Below, piece by piece: positions 7,045 to 14,254 of a DNA stretch of 29,561 nt. Origin of the DNA: JBHHZJ01 sp046758005 (lineage in GTDB: Bacteria; Pseudomonadota; Alphaproteobacteria; Kiloniellales; J153); assembly GCA_046758005.1 (NCBI GenBank), contig JBHHZJ010000038.1, forward strand, positions 1-29,561. The letters run 5' to 3'. Under the pieces are notes generated by a model, which worked only from the letters and a program-made list of their open reading frames with translations, was not told the DNA's origin and made no database searches. Positions within the stretch are counted from its first letter, which is position 1. Each line of letters begins with the position of its first letter. A program made the position numbers and the translations under genes.

Positions 7045-7073
7045 ATGACCCGGGCCGGACGACGGGTTACACT
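7045..7073 (+). promoter_or_regulatory. Possible promoter of the SDR gene
   Basis: ATGACC (7045-7050), 17 bases, TACACT (7068-7073). It is a moderate match, with the start codon about 25 bases after the predicted transcript start. It lies back to back with the yicC promoter, so the two genes would be divergently transcribed from one 163-base gap. Confidence 0.4.
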
Positions 7074-7103
7074 TGCGTCACCTTTTGGTCCTCCCGGCAA
7101 AGC

Positions 7104-7883
7104 ATGCCCGCGATGGCGGCACTCGACCCGCCCCACTGTGTCCTCATCACCGGCGCCTCGAGCGGCATCGGCGCGGCGCTGGCGCGCGCCTACGCCGGGC
7201 CGGGCGTCACCCTGGCGCTCAGCGGGCGCGACGACGCGCGTCTCGACGCGGTCGCCGAGGCGTGCCGCGCGGCCGGCGCGGAGGTCCGGACGGCGACCAT
7301 CGACGTCTGCGACGGCGGGTCGCTGAGCGCCTGGATCGAAGACGTGGACGACGCCGCGCCGCTCGAGCTCGTCATTGCCAACGCCGGCGTCTCGGCCGGG
7401 ACCGGCGGCGGCGGCGAGACGGACGAGCAAACCCGGCGCATCCTGGCAATCAATGTGGATGGCGTGGTCAACACGGTCCTGCCGGCGCTCGCGCGCATGC
7501 GCGCGCGTCGGCGCGGGCAGATCGCGATCATGTCCTCGCTGGCCGCCTTCCGCGGCTTTCCGGGCGCGCCCGCCTATTGCGCCAGCAAGGCGGCGGTGCG
7601 GGTCTGGGGCGAGGCGCTGCGCGGCCACCTTCACGATGACGGCATCGGCGTCAGCGTGATCTGCCCCGGCTACGTCGCCACACCCATGACCGCGGTCAAC
7701 AGCTTCGCCATGCCGATGCTGATGGATGCCGACCGGGCCGCGCGCATCATCCGGCGCGGCCTGGCGCGGAACAAGGCGCGCATCGCTTTCCCCTGGCCCA
7801 TGTACGCGCTGGTCTGCCTCATCGCGGCCCTGCCGCCGGCCTGCACCGACGCGCTGCTGCGCACCCTGCCGGCGAAGGAGTGA
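7104..7883 (+). CDS. SDR-family NAD(P)-dependent oxidoreductase
   Basis: 259 aa, a classical short-chain dehydrogenase fold. The cofactor motif is TGASSGIG (16-23), followed by the NAG motif in IANAGVS (91-97) and the catalytic triad Ser145, Tyr158 and Lys162 (YCASK, with the usual 13-residue Ser-Tyr spacing). The C-terminal 40 residues carry a hydrophobic stretch (MYALVCLIAALPPAC) that may touch the membrane. Substrate unknown; overall it resembles the DltE/KDSR-like SDRs that act on acyl or lipid-type substrates, which would suit its place between fatty-acid and envelope genes, but that is inference. It may start at ATG 7104 or 7113. The frame stays open upstream to 6909 but that part shows no domain. 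The 39-base gap to the convergent mltG contains a small hairpin, GGCCC-gttc-GGGCC. Confidence 0.85.
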   Translation: MPAMAALDPPHCVLITGASSGIGAALARAYAGPGVTLALSGRDDARLDAVAEACRAAGAEVRTATIDVCDGGSLSAWIEDVDDAAPLELVIANAGVSAGTGGGGETDEQTRRILAINVDGVVNTVLPALARMRARRRGQIAIMSSLAAFRGFPGAPAYCASKAAVRVWGEALRGHLHDDGIGVSVICPGYVATPMTAVNSFAMPMLMDADRAARIIRRGLARNKARIAFPWPMYALVCLIAALPPACTDALLRTLPAKE

Positions 7884-7922
7884 GGCCCGTTCGGGCCACG
7901 CCGATTCGGGTCCCGGGTGCGC

Positions 7923-8900
7923 CTAGTTCCCCTGCCCCTTGAGCTTACGCCACTTGGCGACGTTGCGGTTGTGCTCCTTGAGAGTCTTGGCGAAGGCGTG
8001 GCCGCCGTTGCCGTCGGCGACGAAATACAGGTACGCGGTCTGCGCCGGGTTCAGCACCGCCTCGAGCGCGGCGCGCCCCGGGTTGGCGATGGGTCGCGGT
8101 GGCAGCCCGTCGACCACGTAGGTGTTGTAGGCGCTCGGCGTCTCCAGATCCTTGCGCGTCAAGGTACGGCCCAGCGGCCCGGCACCGCCGGTGAGCGCGT
8201 AGACGACGGTCGGGTCGGACTGGAGGCGCATGCCGCTCTTCAGCCGGTTGATGAACACCGAGGCGACAAGCGGCCGCTCCTCGGCGACGCCCGTCTCCTT
8301 CTCGACGATCGAGGCCAGAACGACGGCCTCCTGGGGCGTGGCCAGCGGCAGGTTCGGGGTTCGTTTGGGCCACAGCTCGTCCAACACGGTCTCGAGCGCA
8401 GTGCGCATCCGGGCGATCATCTCGGCCCGGCTGTCGCCGCGCGCGTAGTGGTAAGTCTCCGGCAGCAGGGAACCCTCGGGCGGGACCGATGTCAGATGCC
8501 CATCGAGGCCCTCCGCGTTTTCGACGAGGGCCGCCGCCTCGGCGCTGGTCGCGCCTTCCGGCAGCGTGAGGCGGCGCACCACGGTCTTGCCTTCGAGCAG
8601 GACATCGACGACGCCGCGCATGGAAACGGTGGCGGGGAACAGGTATTCGCCGGCCTTGAGGTTGCGCGTCACGCCCAGGACCCGCACGCCGAGCCGGAAG
8701 ACCAGCGAGTCGTCGATGACGCCGTCCCTCTCCAACTGGCGGGCGATGTCGCCCATGCTCGTGCCGCGCGGGATATAGACCACGGTGTCCGCGGCCAGCG
8801 GTCCGGGACCGTCGAAACGGTCGACCGCGTAGAACGCCAGCGCAGCGCCAAGCAGCAAGACGGCCGCGGCGGCCCCGGCCAGAACGGCGAGCCGGCGCAC
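7923..8900 (-). CDS. mltG: Endolytic peptidoglycan transglycosylase MltG
   Basis: 325 aa, the usual size. An inner-membrane enzyme that cleaves nascent glycan strands and helps set strand length. A single N-terminal anchor covers about 4-24, followed by a LysM-like subdomain (IPRGTSMGDIARQLERDGVI, 43-62) and the YceG catalytic domain. The signature ASIVEKETG (196-204) contains the catalytic Glu (Glu200), followed by ERPLVASVFINRL, MRLQSDPTVVYAL and the C-terminal YNTY and LPPRPIANPG motifs. The start is GTG 8900, 13 bases after the fabF stop, with GGGAG upstream; the longer frame into fabF has no family similarity. Placement after fabF is typical of alphaproteobacteria. Confidence 0.95.
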   Translation of the reverse strand: MRRLAVLAGAAAAVLLLGAALAFYAVDRFDGPGPLAADTVVYIPRGTSMGDIARQLERDGVIDDSLVFRLGVRVLGVTRNLKAGEYLFPATVSMRGVVDVLLEGKTVVRRLTLPEGATSAEAAALVENAEGLDGHLTSVPPEGSLLPETYHYARGDSRAEMIARMRTALETVLDELWPKRTPNLPLATPQEAVVLASIVEKETGVAEERPLVASVFINRLKSGMRLQSDPTVVYALTGGAGPLGRTLTRKDLETPSAYNTYVVDGLPPRPIANPGRAALEAVLNPAQTAYLYFVADGNGGHAFAKTLKEHNRNVAKWRKLKGQGN

Positions 8901-8913
8901 GGCCCGCTCCCGC

Positions 8914-10179
8914 CTAGTTGTAGCGGGCGAGCACCAGACTCGCGTTGGTCCCGCCAAATCCGAAAGAGTTGGACAGCGCCACCCCCACCGGCCGTTCCTT
9001 GGCCCGGTGCGGCACCAGGTCCACGTCGTCGCAGCCGGGCGAGGGATTGTCGAGGTTGAGGGTCGGCGGCACCACGTTGTCATTGATCGCCAGGATCGAG
9101 AAGATCGCCTCCGCGGCGCCCGCGGCGCCCAGAAGATGGCCGATTGCGGACTTGGTGGAGGACATGCTCAGCTTGCGGGCGTGCTCGCCGAAGAGCTTCT
9201 TCACCGCACCCAGCTCGATCATGTCGCCGAGCGGCGTGGAGGTGCCGTGCGCGTTGATGTAGTCGACGTCCGAGGGATCCAGCTTGGCGCGCTTCAGGGC
9301 GGCGGCCATGGCCCGGTAGGCGCCGTGCCCGTCCTCCGGCGGCGCGGTCACGTGATAGGCGTCGCCGGACATGCCGTAGCCGATGACCTCGGCGTAGATC
9401 CTCGCACCGCGCTTCCTGGCGTGCTCCAGTTCCTCGAGCACGACCACGCCCGCGCCCTCGCCCATGACGAAGCCGTCACGCTCCTGGTCCCAGGGCCGTG
9501 ACGCCTTCTCCGGGGTATCGTTGAAGCCGGTCGACAGCGCCCGCGCGGCGGCGAAACCGGCCATCCCCAGCCGGCAGACCGCGGCCTCGGCGCCGCCGGC
9601 GACCATCACGTCGGCGTCCTCCAGGCCGATCAGGCGGGCCGCATCGCCTATGGCGTGGGCCCCGGTCGAGCAGGCGGTCACCACCGAGTGGTTCGGGCCC
9701 TGAAAGCCGTAGCGGATCGACACGTGGCCGGAGGCCAGGTTGATCAGCGCCGCCGGAATGAAGAAGGGCGACAGGCGCCGGGGCCCGCGCTCGTGCACCG
9801 TGATCGTGCCGTCGTGTATGGTCTGCAGCCCGCCGATCCCCGAGCCGATCATGACGCCGGTGCGCTCCAGGCTCTCCTCGTCACTCGGCTGCCAGTCGGC
9901 GTCCTCGACCGCCTGCTTGGCCGCGGCCAGCGCGTACACGATGAAGGGATCGATCCGCCGGCGCTCTTGCGCCGAAACGTAGTCGGCGGCGTTGAAGTCG
10001 CCTGCTTCAGTCTCGCCCTGCGGGACCTGCCCGGCGATCTTCGAGGGCAGGTCGGAGACTTCGAAGCTCTGGATGGCGCGCAGCCCCGACCGGCCGTTGA
10101 CCAGTCGCTCCCACACCGGCCGGGCTCCACAGCCGAGCGGAGTGACCAGCCCAAGTCCGGTGACGACGACCCGTCTCAT
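8914..10179 (-). CDS. fabF: 3-oxoacyl-ACP synthase II
   Basis: 421 aa. Condenses malonyl-ACP with acyl-ACP to extend fatty acids; the FabF type also elongates unsaturated chains and adjusts membrane fluidity with temperature. The thiolase fold carries the complete catalytic set: Cys170 in VTACSTGAHAI, His311 in NAHGTSTPLGD, Lys343 in TKSAIGHLLGAAGA and His348. The opening RRVVVTGLGLVTPLG and the closing SFGFGGTNASLVL are standard. It follows acpP by 51 bases on the same strand and is followed by mltG. Confidence 0.97.
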   Translation of the reverse strand: MRRVVVTGLGLVTPLGCGARPVWERLVNGRSGLRAIQSFEVSDLPSKIAGQVPQGETEAGDFNAADYVSAQERRRIDPFIVYALAAAKQAVEDADWQPSDEESLERTGVMIGSGIGGLQTIHDGTITVHERGPRRLSPFFIPAALINLASGHVSIRYGFQGPNHSVVTACSTGAHAIGDAARLIGLEDADVMVAGGAEAAVCRLGMAGFAAARALSTGFNDTPEKASRPWDQERDGFVMGEGAGVVVLEELEHARKRGARIYAEVIGYGMSGDAYHVTAPPEDGHGAYRAMAAALKRAKLDPSDVDYINAHGTSTPLGDMIELGAVKKLFGEHARKLSMSSTKSAIGHLLGAAGAAEAIFSILAINDNVVPPTLNLDNPSPGCDDVDLVPHRAKERPVGVALSNSFGFGGTNASLVLARYN

Positions 10180-10230
10180 GACCGGTGACCGTTTGGCGCG
10201 GCGCGGCGCGGTCTCGCCCCACGCCGCGGC

Positions 10231-10467
10231 TCAGACTTGCTGCTGGATGAAATCGACCGCGTCCTTGACGGTCACGATTTTCTCGGCCGCGTCGTCGGGG
10301 ATCTCGCAGCCGAACTCTTCCTCGAAGGCCATGACCAGCTCGACGGTATCGAGACTGTCCGCGCCGAGGTCGTCGATGAAGCTGGCGCTGTCGGAAACCT
10401 TGGATTCGTCAACGCCCAAATGCTCGACGACGATTTTCTTGACGCGTTCGGCGATGTCGTTGCTCAT
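10231..10467 (-). CDS. acpP: Acyl carrier protein
   Basis: 78 aa, small and acidic. Carries growing acyl chains on a 4'-phosphopantetheine attached to Ser38 in the GADSLDTVELVM motif; the prosthetic group is added by AcpS. The sequence is the canonical four-helix ACP (IAERVKKIVVEHLGV start, FGCEIPDDAAEKI middle, TVKDAVDFI end). A separate promoter probably lies upstream at 10561-10588, fitting the high amounts of this protein that cells need. It sits between fabG and fabF. Confidence 0.98.
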   Translation of the reverse strand: MSNDIAERVKKIVVEHLGVDESKVSDSASFIDDLGADSLDTVELVMAFEEEFGCEIPDDAAEKIVTVKDAVDFIQQQV

Positions 10468-10560
10468 TGCCCTTAACCCTCAGATTGGCCGGCCCTCTTC
10501 GGCGGTGGTTCCGGACGCTGGCCTGCCGCCTTTGATCCCTGCCTGCACAGGGCGCCGCCT

Positions 10561-10588
10561 CTTATCACAGTTCTTCCGGAAATGCCAA
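10561..10588 (-). promoter_or_regulatory. Possible promoter of acpP
   Basis: On the minus strand TTGGCA (10583-10588), 16 bases, GATAAG (10561-10566), in the 160-base gap between fabG and acpP. It is a reasonable match. It would give acpP a leader of roughly 85 bases and transcription independent of fabD-fabG. Confidence 0.45.
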
Positions 10589-10627
10589 CGCCCGCGGTCG
10601 CGGCCGAGCCAAGCATCCGCACGAGCG

Positions 10628-11365
10628 CTATATCATGGCCATTCCCCCATTTACATGCAAGGTTTGGCCGGTCACGTAGCCGGCTTCCTCGCTGGCCAGG
10701 TATACCACGCACGCCGCCACGTCCTCGGGCGCGCCCAGCCGCCCGACCGGTACGGCGCCCAGCAGCTTGTCGCGCCGAGCCTCGCCCAGGGCCGCGGTCA
10801 TCGCCGTCTCGATGAACCCGGGGGCGACGCAATTGACCGTGATCCCCCGCGAGGCGACTTCGTGGGCGAGCGCCTTGGACATGCCGATCATCCCGGCCTT
10901 GGCCGCGGCGTAGTTGGCCTGTCCCGGGTTGCCGGTGACGCCGACGACCGAGGCGATGCCGATGATCCGGCCCCAGCGGCGTTTCATCATGCCGCGCAGG
11001 CTGGCGCGCGCCAGACGGAAGGCGGCGCCCAGGTCGACGTTCAGGACCTGCTCCCATTCCTCGTCCTTCATGCGCAACGCCAGGTTGTCGCGCGTCAGAC
11101 CGGCGTTGTTGACCAGGATGTCGAGGCCGCCCATGGCCTCCTCCGCCCGCCCGACGAGCGCGGCGGTCGCCGCGGTGTCGGACAGGTCGCAGGGCAGCAC
11201 GTGGGCGCGTTCGCGCAGCTCGCCCGCCAGGCTCTCGAGCGCCTCGCGCCGGGTCCCGGACAGCGCGACCGTGGCTCCCTTGGCGTGCAGGGCGCGCGCG
11301 ATGGCGCCGCCGATCCCGCCCGAGGCGCCGGTGATCAGGGCGTTCCTGCCGGAAAGATCGAACAT
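10628..11365 (-). CDS. fabG: 3-oxoacyl-ACP reductase
   Basis: 245 aa. NADPH-dependent reduction of 3-oxoacyl-ACP, the first reductive step of each fatty-acid cycle. SDR fold with TGASGGIG (12-19), NNAG (86-89), and the catalytic Ser139, Tyr152 and Lys156 (YAAAK). The FabG-type features are LTRDNLALRMKDEEW and the ending GYVTGQTLHVNGGMAMI. The ATG is preceded by GGGGGGAG. It lies 33 bases after fabD, in the fabD-fabG-acpP-fabF order shared by many bacteria, which separates it from the two other SDR genes in the window. Confidence 0.96.
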   Translation of the reverse strand: MFDLSGRNALITGASGGIGGAIARALHAKGATVALSGTRREALESLAGELRERAHVLPCDLSDTAATAALVGRAEEAMGGLDILVNNAGLTRDNLALRMKDEEWEQVLNVDLGAAFRLARASLRGMMKRRWGRIIGIASVVGVTGNPGQANYAAAKAGMIGMSKALAHEVASRGITVNCVAPGFIETAMTAALGEARRDKLLGAVPVGRLGAPEDVAACVVYLASEEAGYVTGQTLHVNGGMAMI

Positions 11366-11398
11366 GACGCTCCCCCCGTTCGGATTCGCGGGCGCCGT

Positions 11399-12340
11399 TC
11401 ACAGACCTTTGATCAGGTCCTCGATCTCGGCCGGGGTGCCCACGGACAGGCCGGTCAGTTCGCGGTCGATGCGCCGGGTGAGCCCGGTGAGCACCTTGCC
11501 GGCGCCCAGCTCGACCAGGGTATCGACCCCCTCCCCTTTGATGTAAAGCACCGATTCGCGCCAGCGCACCATCGCGGTCACCTGCTCGACCAGCAGGTGA
11601 CGGATGTCCTCGGGCTCCTTGACCGGCCGGGCGGTGACGTTGGCGACCAGCGGCAGGCGCGGCGGCTGCACGACGACCTCGGCCAGCGCTTCGGCCATGA
11701 CGTCGGCGGCCGGTGCCATGAGGGCGCAGTGGAAAGGCGCGCTCACCGGCAGCATGATGCCGCGCTTGGCGCCCTTGGCGGCGGCCATCTCCACGGCACG
11801 CTCGACGGCGGCCTTGCGGCCGCTGATCACGATCTGGCCGGGCGCGTTGTCGTTGGCCGGGGCGCAGACCTCGCCCTGCGCGGCCTCCTCCGCGACCTCC
11901 CTGGCCGCCTCCAGGTCGAGGCCGAGAAGCGCCGCCATCGCGCCCTCGCACACCGGCACCGCCTCTTGCATGGCCTGGCCGCGGCGTTTGACCAGGCGCG
12001 CCGTGTCGGCCGTCGAAAGCGCGCCGACCGCGGCCAGCGCCGAGTACTCGCCGAGCGAATGGCCGGCGACGAACCGAGCCTTCTCGGCCAAACGCACGCC
12101 CCCCTCGCGCTCGAGCACGCGGACCACGGCCATGCTGACGGCCAGAATCGCCGGCTGGGCGTTTTCGGTCAGCGTAAGTTCGTCTTCCGGCCCCTCGAAC
12201 ATGAGCTTGGCGAGGTGCTGGGACAGCGCGTCGTCGATCTCCTCGAACACCTCGCGGGCGGCAGGGAAAGCGGCGGCCAGCTCGGCCCCCATCCCGACGG
12301 CCTGCGAGGCCTGGCCCGGAAAAACGAATGCCCGGCTCAT
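11399..12340 (-). CDS. fabD: Malonyl-CoA:ACP transacylase
   Basis: 313 aa. Moves malonyl from CoA to ACP to supply the elongation steps. The nucleophile elbow GHSLGEYSA holds Ser95, His204 in SAPFHCALM completes the dyad, and FPGQASQAVGMG (7-18) and TENAQPAI are family signatures. The C-terminal RWRESVLYI and ELGAGKVLTGLTRRI also fit. The start ATG follows GGGGGGAG. It is the first gene of the fab cluster, with a near-consensus promoter at 12395-12422 and a palindrome touching the -35 box. Confidence 0.96.
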   Translation of the reverse strand: MSRAFVFPGQASQAVGMGAELAAAFPAAREVFEEIDDALSQHLAKLMFEGPEDELTLTENAQPAILAVSMAVVRVLEREGGVRLAEKARFVAGHSLGEYSALAAVGALSTADTARLVKRRGQAMQEAVPVCEGAMAALLGLDLEAAREVAEEAAQGEVCAPANDNAPGQIVISGRKAAVERAVEMAAAKGAKRGIMLPVSAPFHCALMAPAADVMAEALAEVVVQPPRLPLVANVTARPVKEPEDIRHLLVEQVTAMVRWRESVLYIKGEGVDTLVELGAGKVLTGLTRRIDRELTGLSVGTPAEIEDLIKGL

Positions 12341-12394
12341 GCCGCTGCTCCCCCCTCATGACCCGGGTCGGCGACCCTTGGCAAAAGCCGCCCA

Positions 12395-12422
12395 GAGATA
12401 GCCCCTGCGGCCGGCCTGTCAA
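12395..12422 (-). promoter_or_regulatory. Promoter of fabD-fabG
   Basis: On the minus strand a perfect TTGACA (12417-12422), 16 bases, TATCTC (12395-12400). The transcript would start near 12388, about 48 bases before fabD. It is divergent from the rpsF promoter, with the two -35 boxes 38 bases apart. Confidence 0.7.
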
Positions 12423-12439
12423 GCTCTCCCAGAGGGCTT
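12421..12439. promoter_or_regulatory. Imperfect palindrome at the fabD -35 box, possible operator
   Basis: A 19-base palindrome with 7 of 9 pairs matching (AAGC-CTC facing GAG-GCTT) overlaps the last two bases of the fabD -35 box. Its place just upstream of the fatty-acid cluster suits a regulator site, but no regulator is identified. Confidence 0.3.
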
Positions 12440-12460
12440 TCTAGCCCAGGGGACCGAGCC

Positions 12461-12488
12461 TTGCGCGCCGGGTCGTTTTGTGTATAGT
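12461..12488 (+). promoter_or_regulatory. Promoter of rpsF-rpsR-rplI
   Basis: TTGCGC (12461-12466), 16 bases, TATAGT (12483-12488), inside the AT-richer patch gttttgtgtatagt. The transcript would start near 12495, leaving a leader of about 140 bases before rpsF. Confidence 0.6.
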
Positions 12489-12494
12489 CGCGCG

Positions 12495-12635
12495 CTTCGA
12501 TCCGATCGCGCTTTTGCGACTGCTCCTTGCCGGCGCCCGGACGCCAGACCTTGCGTGGACGCCGGCTAGGGCCGGGCCGCTGGACGGACCCCCGTCAGCG
12601 CCGGCCCGCGAACGGCCATGGGGAGTGACAAAGGC
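12495..12635 (+). promoter_or_regulatory. Structured leader of the S6 operon
   Basis: Two stable hairpins are visible. GCCGGCG (12529-12535) pairs exactly with CGCCGGC (12560-12566). GGGCCGC (12574-12580) and the following CTGGACGG region pair with the region ending CCGGCCC (12601-12607). The ribosome binding site GGGGAG (12620-12625) follows. In several bacteria the S6:S18 complex represses its own mRNA by binding a leader structure; whether this leader does so is inference. Confidence 0.4.
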
Positions 12636-13106
12636 ATGGCTCTTTACGAGTGCGTGTTCATCGCGCGCCAAGACATCTCGGCCACCCAAGTCGAAGGGCT
12701 GGTCGAGCGGTTCACCGGCATCATCGAAGCAGGCGGCGGCCGGGTCGCCAAGAAGGAAATGTGGGGCCTGCGGAACCTGGCCTACCGGATCAAGAAGAAC
12801 CGGAAGGGCCACTACGCCCTGCTCAACATCGAGGCTCCCTCCGAGGCGGTGAAGGAGATGGAGCGCAACATGCGCCTCCACGACGACGTGCTGCGCTATC
12901 TCACCGTGCGCGTGGCCAAGCTCGAGGAGGGCCCTTCGGTCGTCATGCAGGCCCGCGCCGGACGGGACGAGCGCGGCGGGCGCGACGGCCGGCGCGATGG
13001 CCGCGGCCCGCGCGGCGAGGGACGCGATCGCGGCCCGCCGCGGCCGCGCGGCGGAACCGCCGAGAAGGCGGAGGGTGAAGCCAAGACCGAGGAGGCCAAG
13101 GCATGA
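12636..13106 (+). CDS. rpsF: 30S ribosomal protein S6
   Basis: 156 aa. Binds the central domain of 16S rRNA together with S18. The S6 fold covers about 1-98: MALYECVFIARQDIS opening, WGLRNLAYRIKKNRKGHYALLNIEAP, then MRLHDDVLRYLTVRV. Residues 105-140 form an Arg/Gly-rich tail and 141-156 an Ala/Glu/Lys tail, longer than in E. coli. I chose ATG 12636 over the in-frame ATG 12618 because the family starts MALYE and GGGGAG lies about 10 bases upstream. The last bases overlap the rpsR start (ATGA). Confidence 0.96.
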   Translation: MALYECVFIARQDISATQVEGLVERFTGIIEAGGGRVAKKEMWGLRNLAYRIKKNRKGHYALLNIEAPSEAVKEMERNMRLHDDVLRYLTVRVAKLEEGPSVVMQARAGRDERGGRDGRRDGRGPRGEGRDRGPPRPRGGTAEKAEGEAKTEEAKA

Positions 13107-13363
13107 CCACGGTCAAGGTCGTCAGCAAGGGCGCGGGCGTCCGCCGCCCATTCTTCCGTCGGCGCAAGAGCTGCCCGTTTTCGGGGCCGAACGCGCTCAA
13201 GATCGACTACAAGGACATACGCATGCTGCAGCGTTTCGTCTCCGAGCGCGGCAAGATCGTGCCCAGCCGCATCACGGCGGTCTCGGCAAAAAAGCAGCGC
13301 GAACTGGCCAAGGCCATCAAGCGCGCGCGCTACCTGGCGCTGCTGCCCTACCTGGTGCGATAG
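13103..13363 (+). CDS. rpsR: 30S ribosomal protein S18
   Basis: 86 aa. Partner of S6 on the 30S platform. Motifs: RRPFFRRRKSCPFSG, the IDYKDIRMLQRFVSERGKIVPSRITAVSAKKQRELAKAIKRARYLALLPY core shown here only by its ends (IDYKD and LALLPY), and a basic character throughout. The single Cys in KSCPF is common to one form of the family. The start overlaps the rpsF stop by 4 bases, so translation is probably coupled. Confidence 0.98.
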   Translation: MTTVKVVSKGAGVRRPFFRRRKSCPFSGPNALKIDYKDIRMLQRFVSERGKIVPSRITAVSAKKQRELAKAIKRARYLALLPYLVR

Positions 13364-13378
13364 CCGGGAGGTTGCACC

Positions 13379-14008
13379 ATGCAGGTCATTCTGATGGAGC
13401 GGATCGAGAACCTGGGGCAGATGGGCGACGTGGTCAGGGTCAAGCCCGGCTACGCCCGCAACTACCTCCTGCCGCAGAAGAAGGCCAAGCGCGCGACCAA
13501 GGAGAACCTCGCTCTCTTCGAGCAGCAGCGCGCCCAGCTCGAGGCGGACAACCTGAGGCGCCGCGAGGAAGCGCGGAAGGTGGGCGAAAAGCTCGACGGC
13601 CTGGTCGTCACCCTGATCCGCCAGGCCGGCGAGTCCGGGCAGCTCTACGGCTCGGCGAACACGCACAACCTGGCCGAGGCGATCACCGAGGCCGGCTTCA
13701 CGATCGGGCGCGACCGGGTCGTCCTCGACGCGCCGATCAAGACCCTCGGGCTGCATCCGGTGAAGGTCCGCTTGCATCCGGAAGTGATCGTCACCGTCAC
13801 CGCCAACGTCGCCCGCTCGGAGTCGGAAGCCGAGGCACAGGCCAAGGCCGGCCACGTGGTGAGCGCGGAGGAGCAGCGCGCCGCCGAGGAGGCGGCCGCC
13901 GCCGCGGCCGCGGCCGCGCTCGCCAGGATCGAGGCCGAGGAAGGGGCCGAGGAGGAGGCCGAGGGCCAAGGCGCTGAGCCCGCACCCGAGGGCGACGAGA
14001 CGTCCTGA
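13379..14008 (+). CDS. rplI: 50S ribosomal protein L9
   Basis: 209 aa, against about 150 in E. coli. The N-terminal rRNA-binding domain has the signature with GQMGDVVRVKPGYARNYLLP (14-33), a long central helix spans about 40-75, and the C-terminal domain ends near 146 (VKVRLHPEVIVTVTANV). Residues 147-209 are an added Ala/Glu-rich acidic tail with a nine-Ala run at 172-180. Such tails are common in alphaproteobacterial L9 and probably disordered or helical; the function is unknown. A good GGGAGG precedes the ATG. It ends the rpsF operon. Confidence 0.97.
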   Translation: MQVILMERIENLGQMGDVVRVKPGYARNYLLPQKKAKRATKENLALFEQQRAQLEADNLRRREEARKVGEKLDGLVVTLIRQAGESGQLYGSANTHNLAEAITEAGFTIGRDRVVLDAPIKTLGLHPVKVRLHPEVIVTVTANVARSESEAEAQAKAGHVVSAEEQRAAEEAAAAAAAAALARIEAEEGAEEEAEGQGAEPAPEGDETS

Positions 14009-14254
14009 CCCGGCGGCCTTCGGGGCGGATCCGGATTTCGAGATTTCCGGACCGGCGGTCCGATCGGGCTCTCGCCCGGAGTCCGATCCGGGTCAAGGCG
14101 GCGAGAGCCGCGTCGGCAAAATCGCTGGTCCCGCGCGCGGCGATTTGATACGCCGAACCCGGGACGGCGACCCGGGACTTATCCCCGTCATTCCACCAAT
14201 TCACTTTTTTTCGGGATGCCCGGTCTCGGAACCGTCTGATAGGGTCCGCCGGCT
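14009..14254. other. Intergenic hairpins between rplI and dnaB
   Basis: Tandem hairpins GGACC-ggc-GGTCC (14049-14061) and CGGGC-tctc-GCCCG (14065-14078) lie inside a larger imperfect inverted repeat (GATCCGGA near 14028 facing TCCGATCCGG near 14081). A third pair, AAATCGC (14119-14125) and GCGATTT (14140-14146), follows. None has a T-tract, so they are not typical intrinsic terminators, though they may slow readthrough into dnaB. A run of seven T at 14206-14212 lies in the probable dnaB promoter region, but no clear -35/-10 pair is seen. Confidence 0.45.

Noticed and set aside
9992..12422. Long plus and minus frames (789 and 649 aa) over the fab cluster
   Set aside because: They run opposite or out of register to clearly recognised fabF, acpP, fabG and fabD and contain no motifs of their own.
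14200..14254. dnaB promoter
   Set aside because: A run of seven T and a GATAGG-like box are present, but no -35/-10 pair has acceptable spacing and match.
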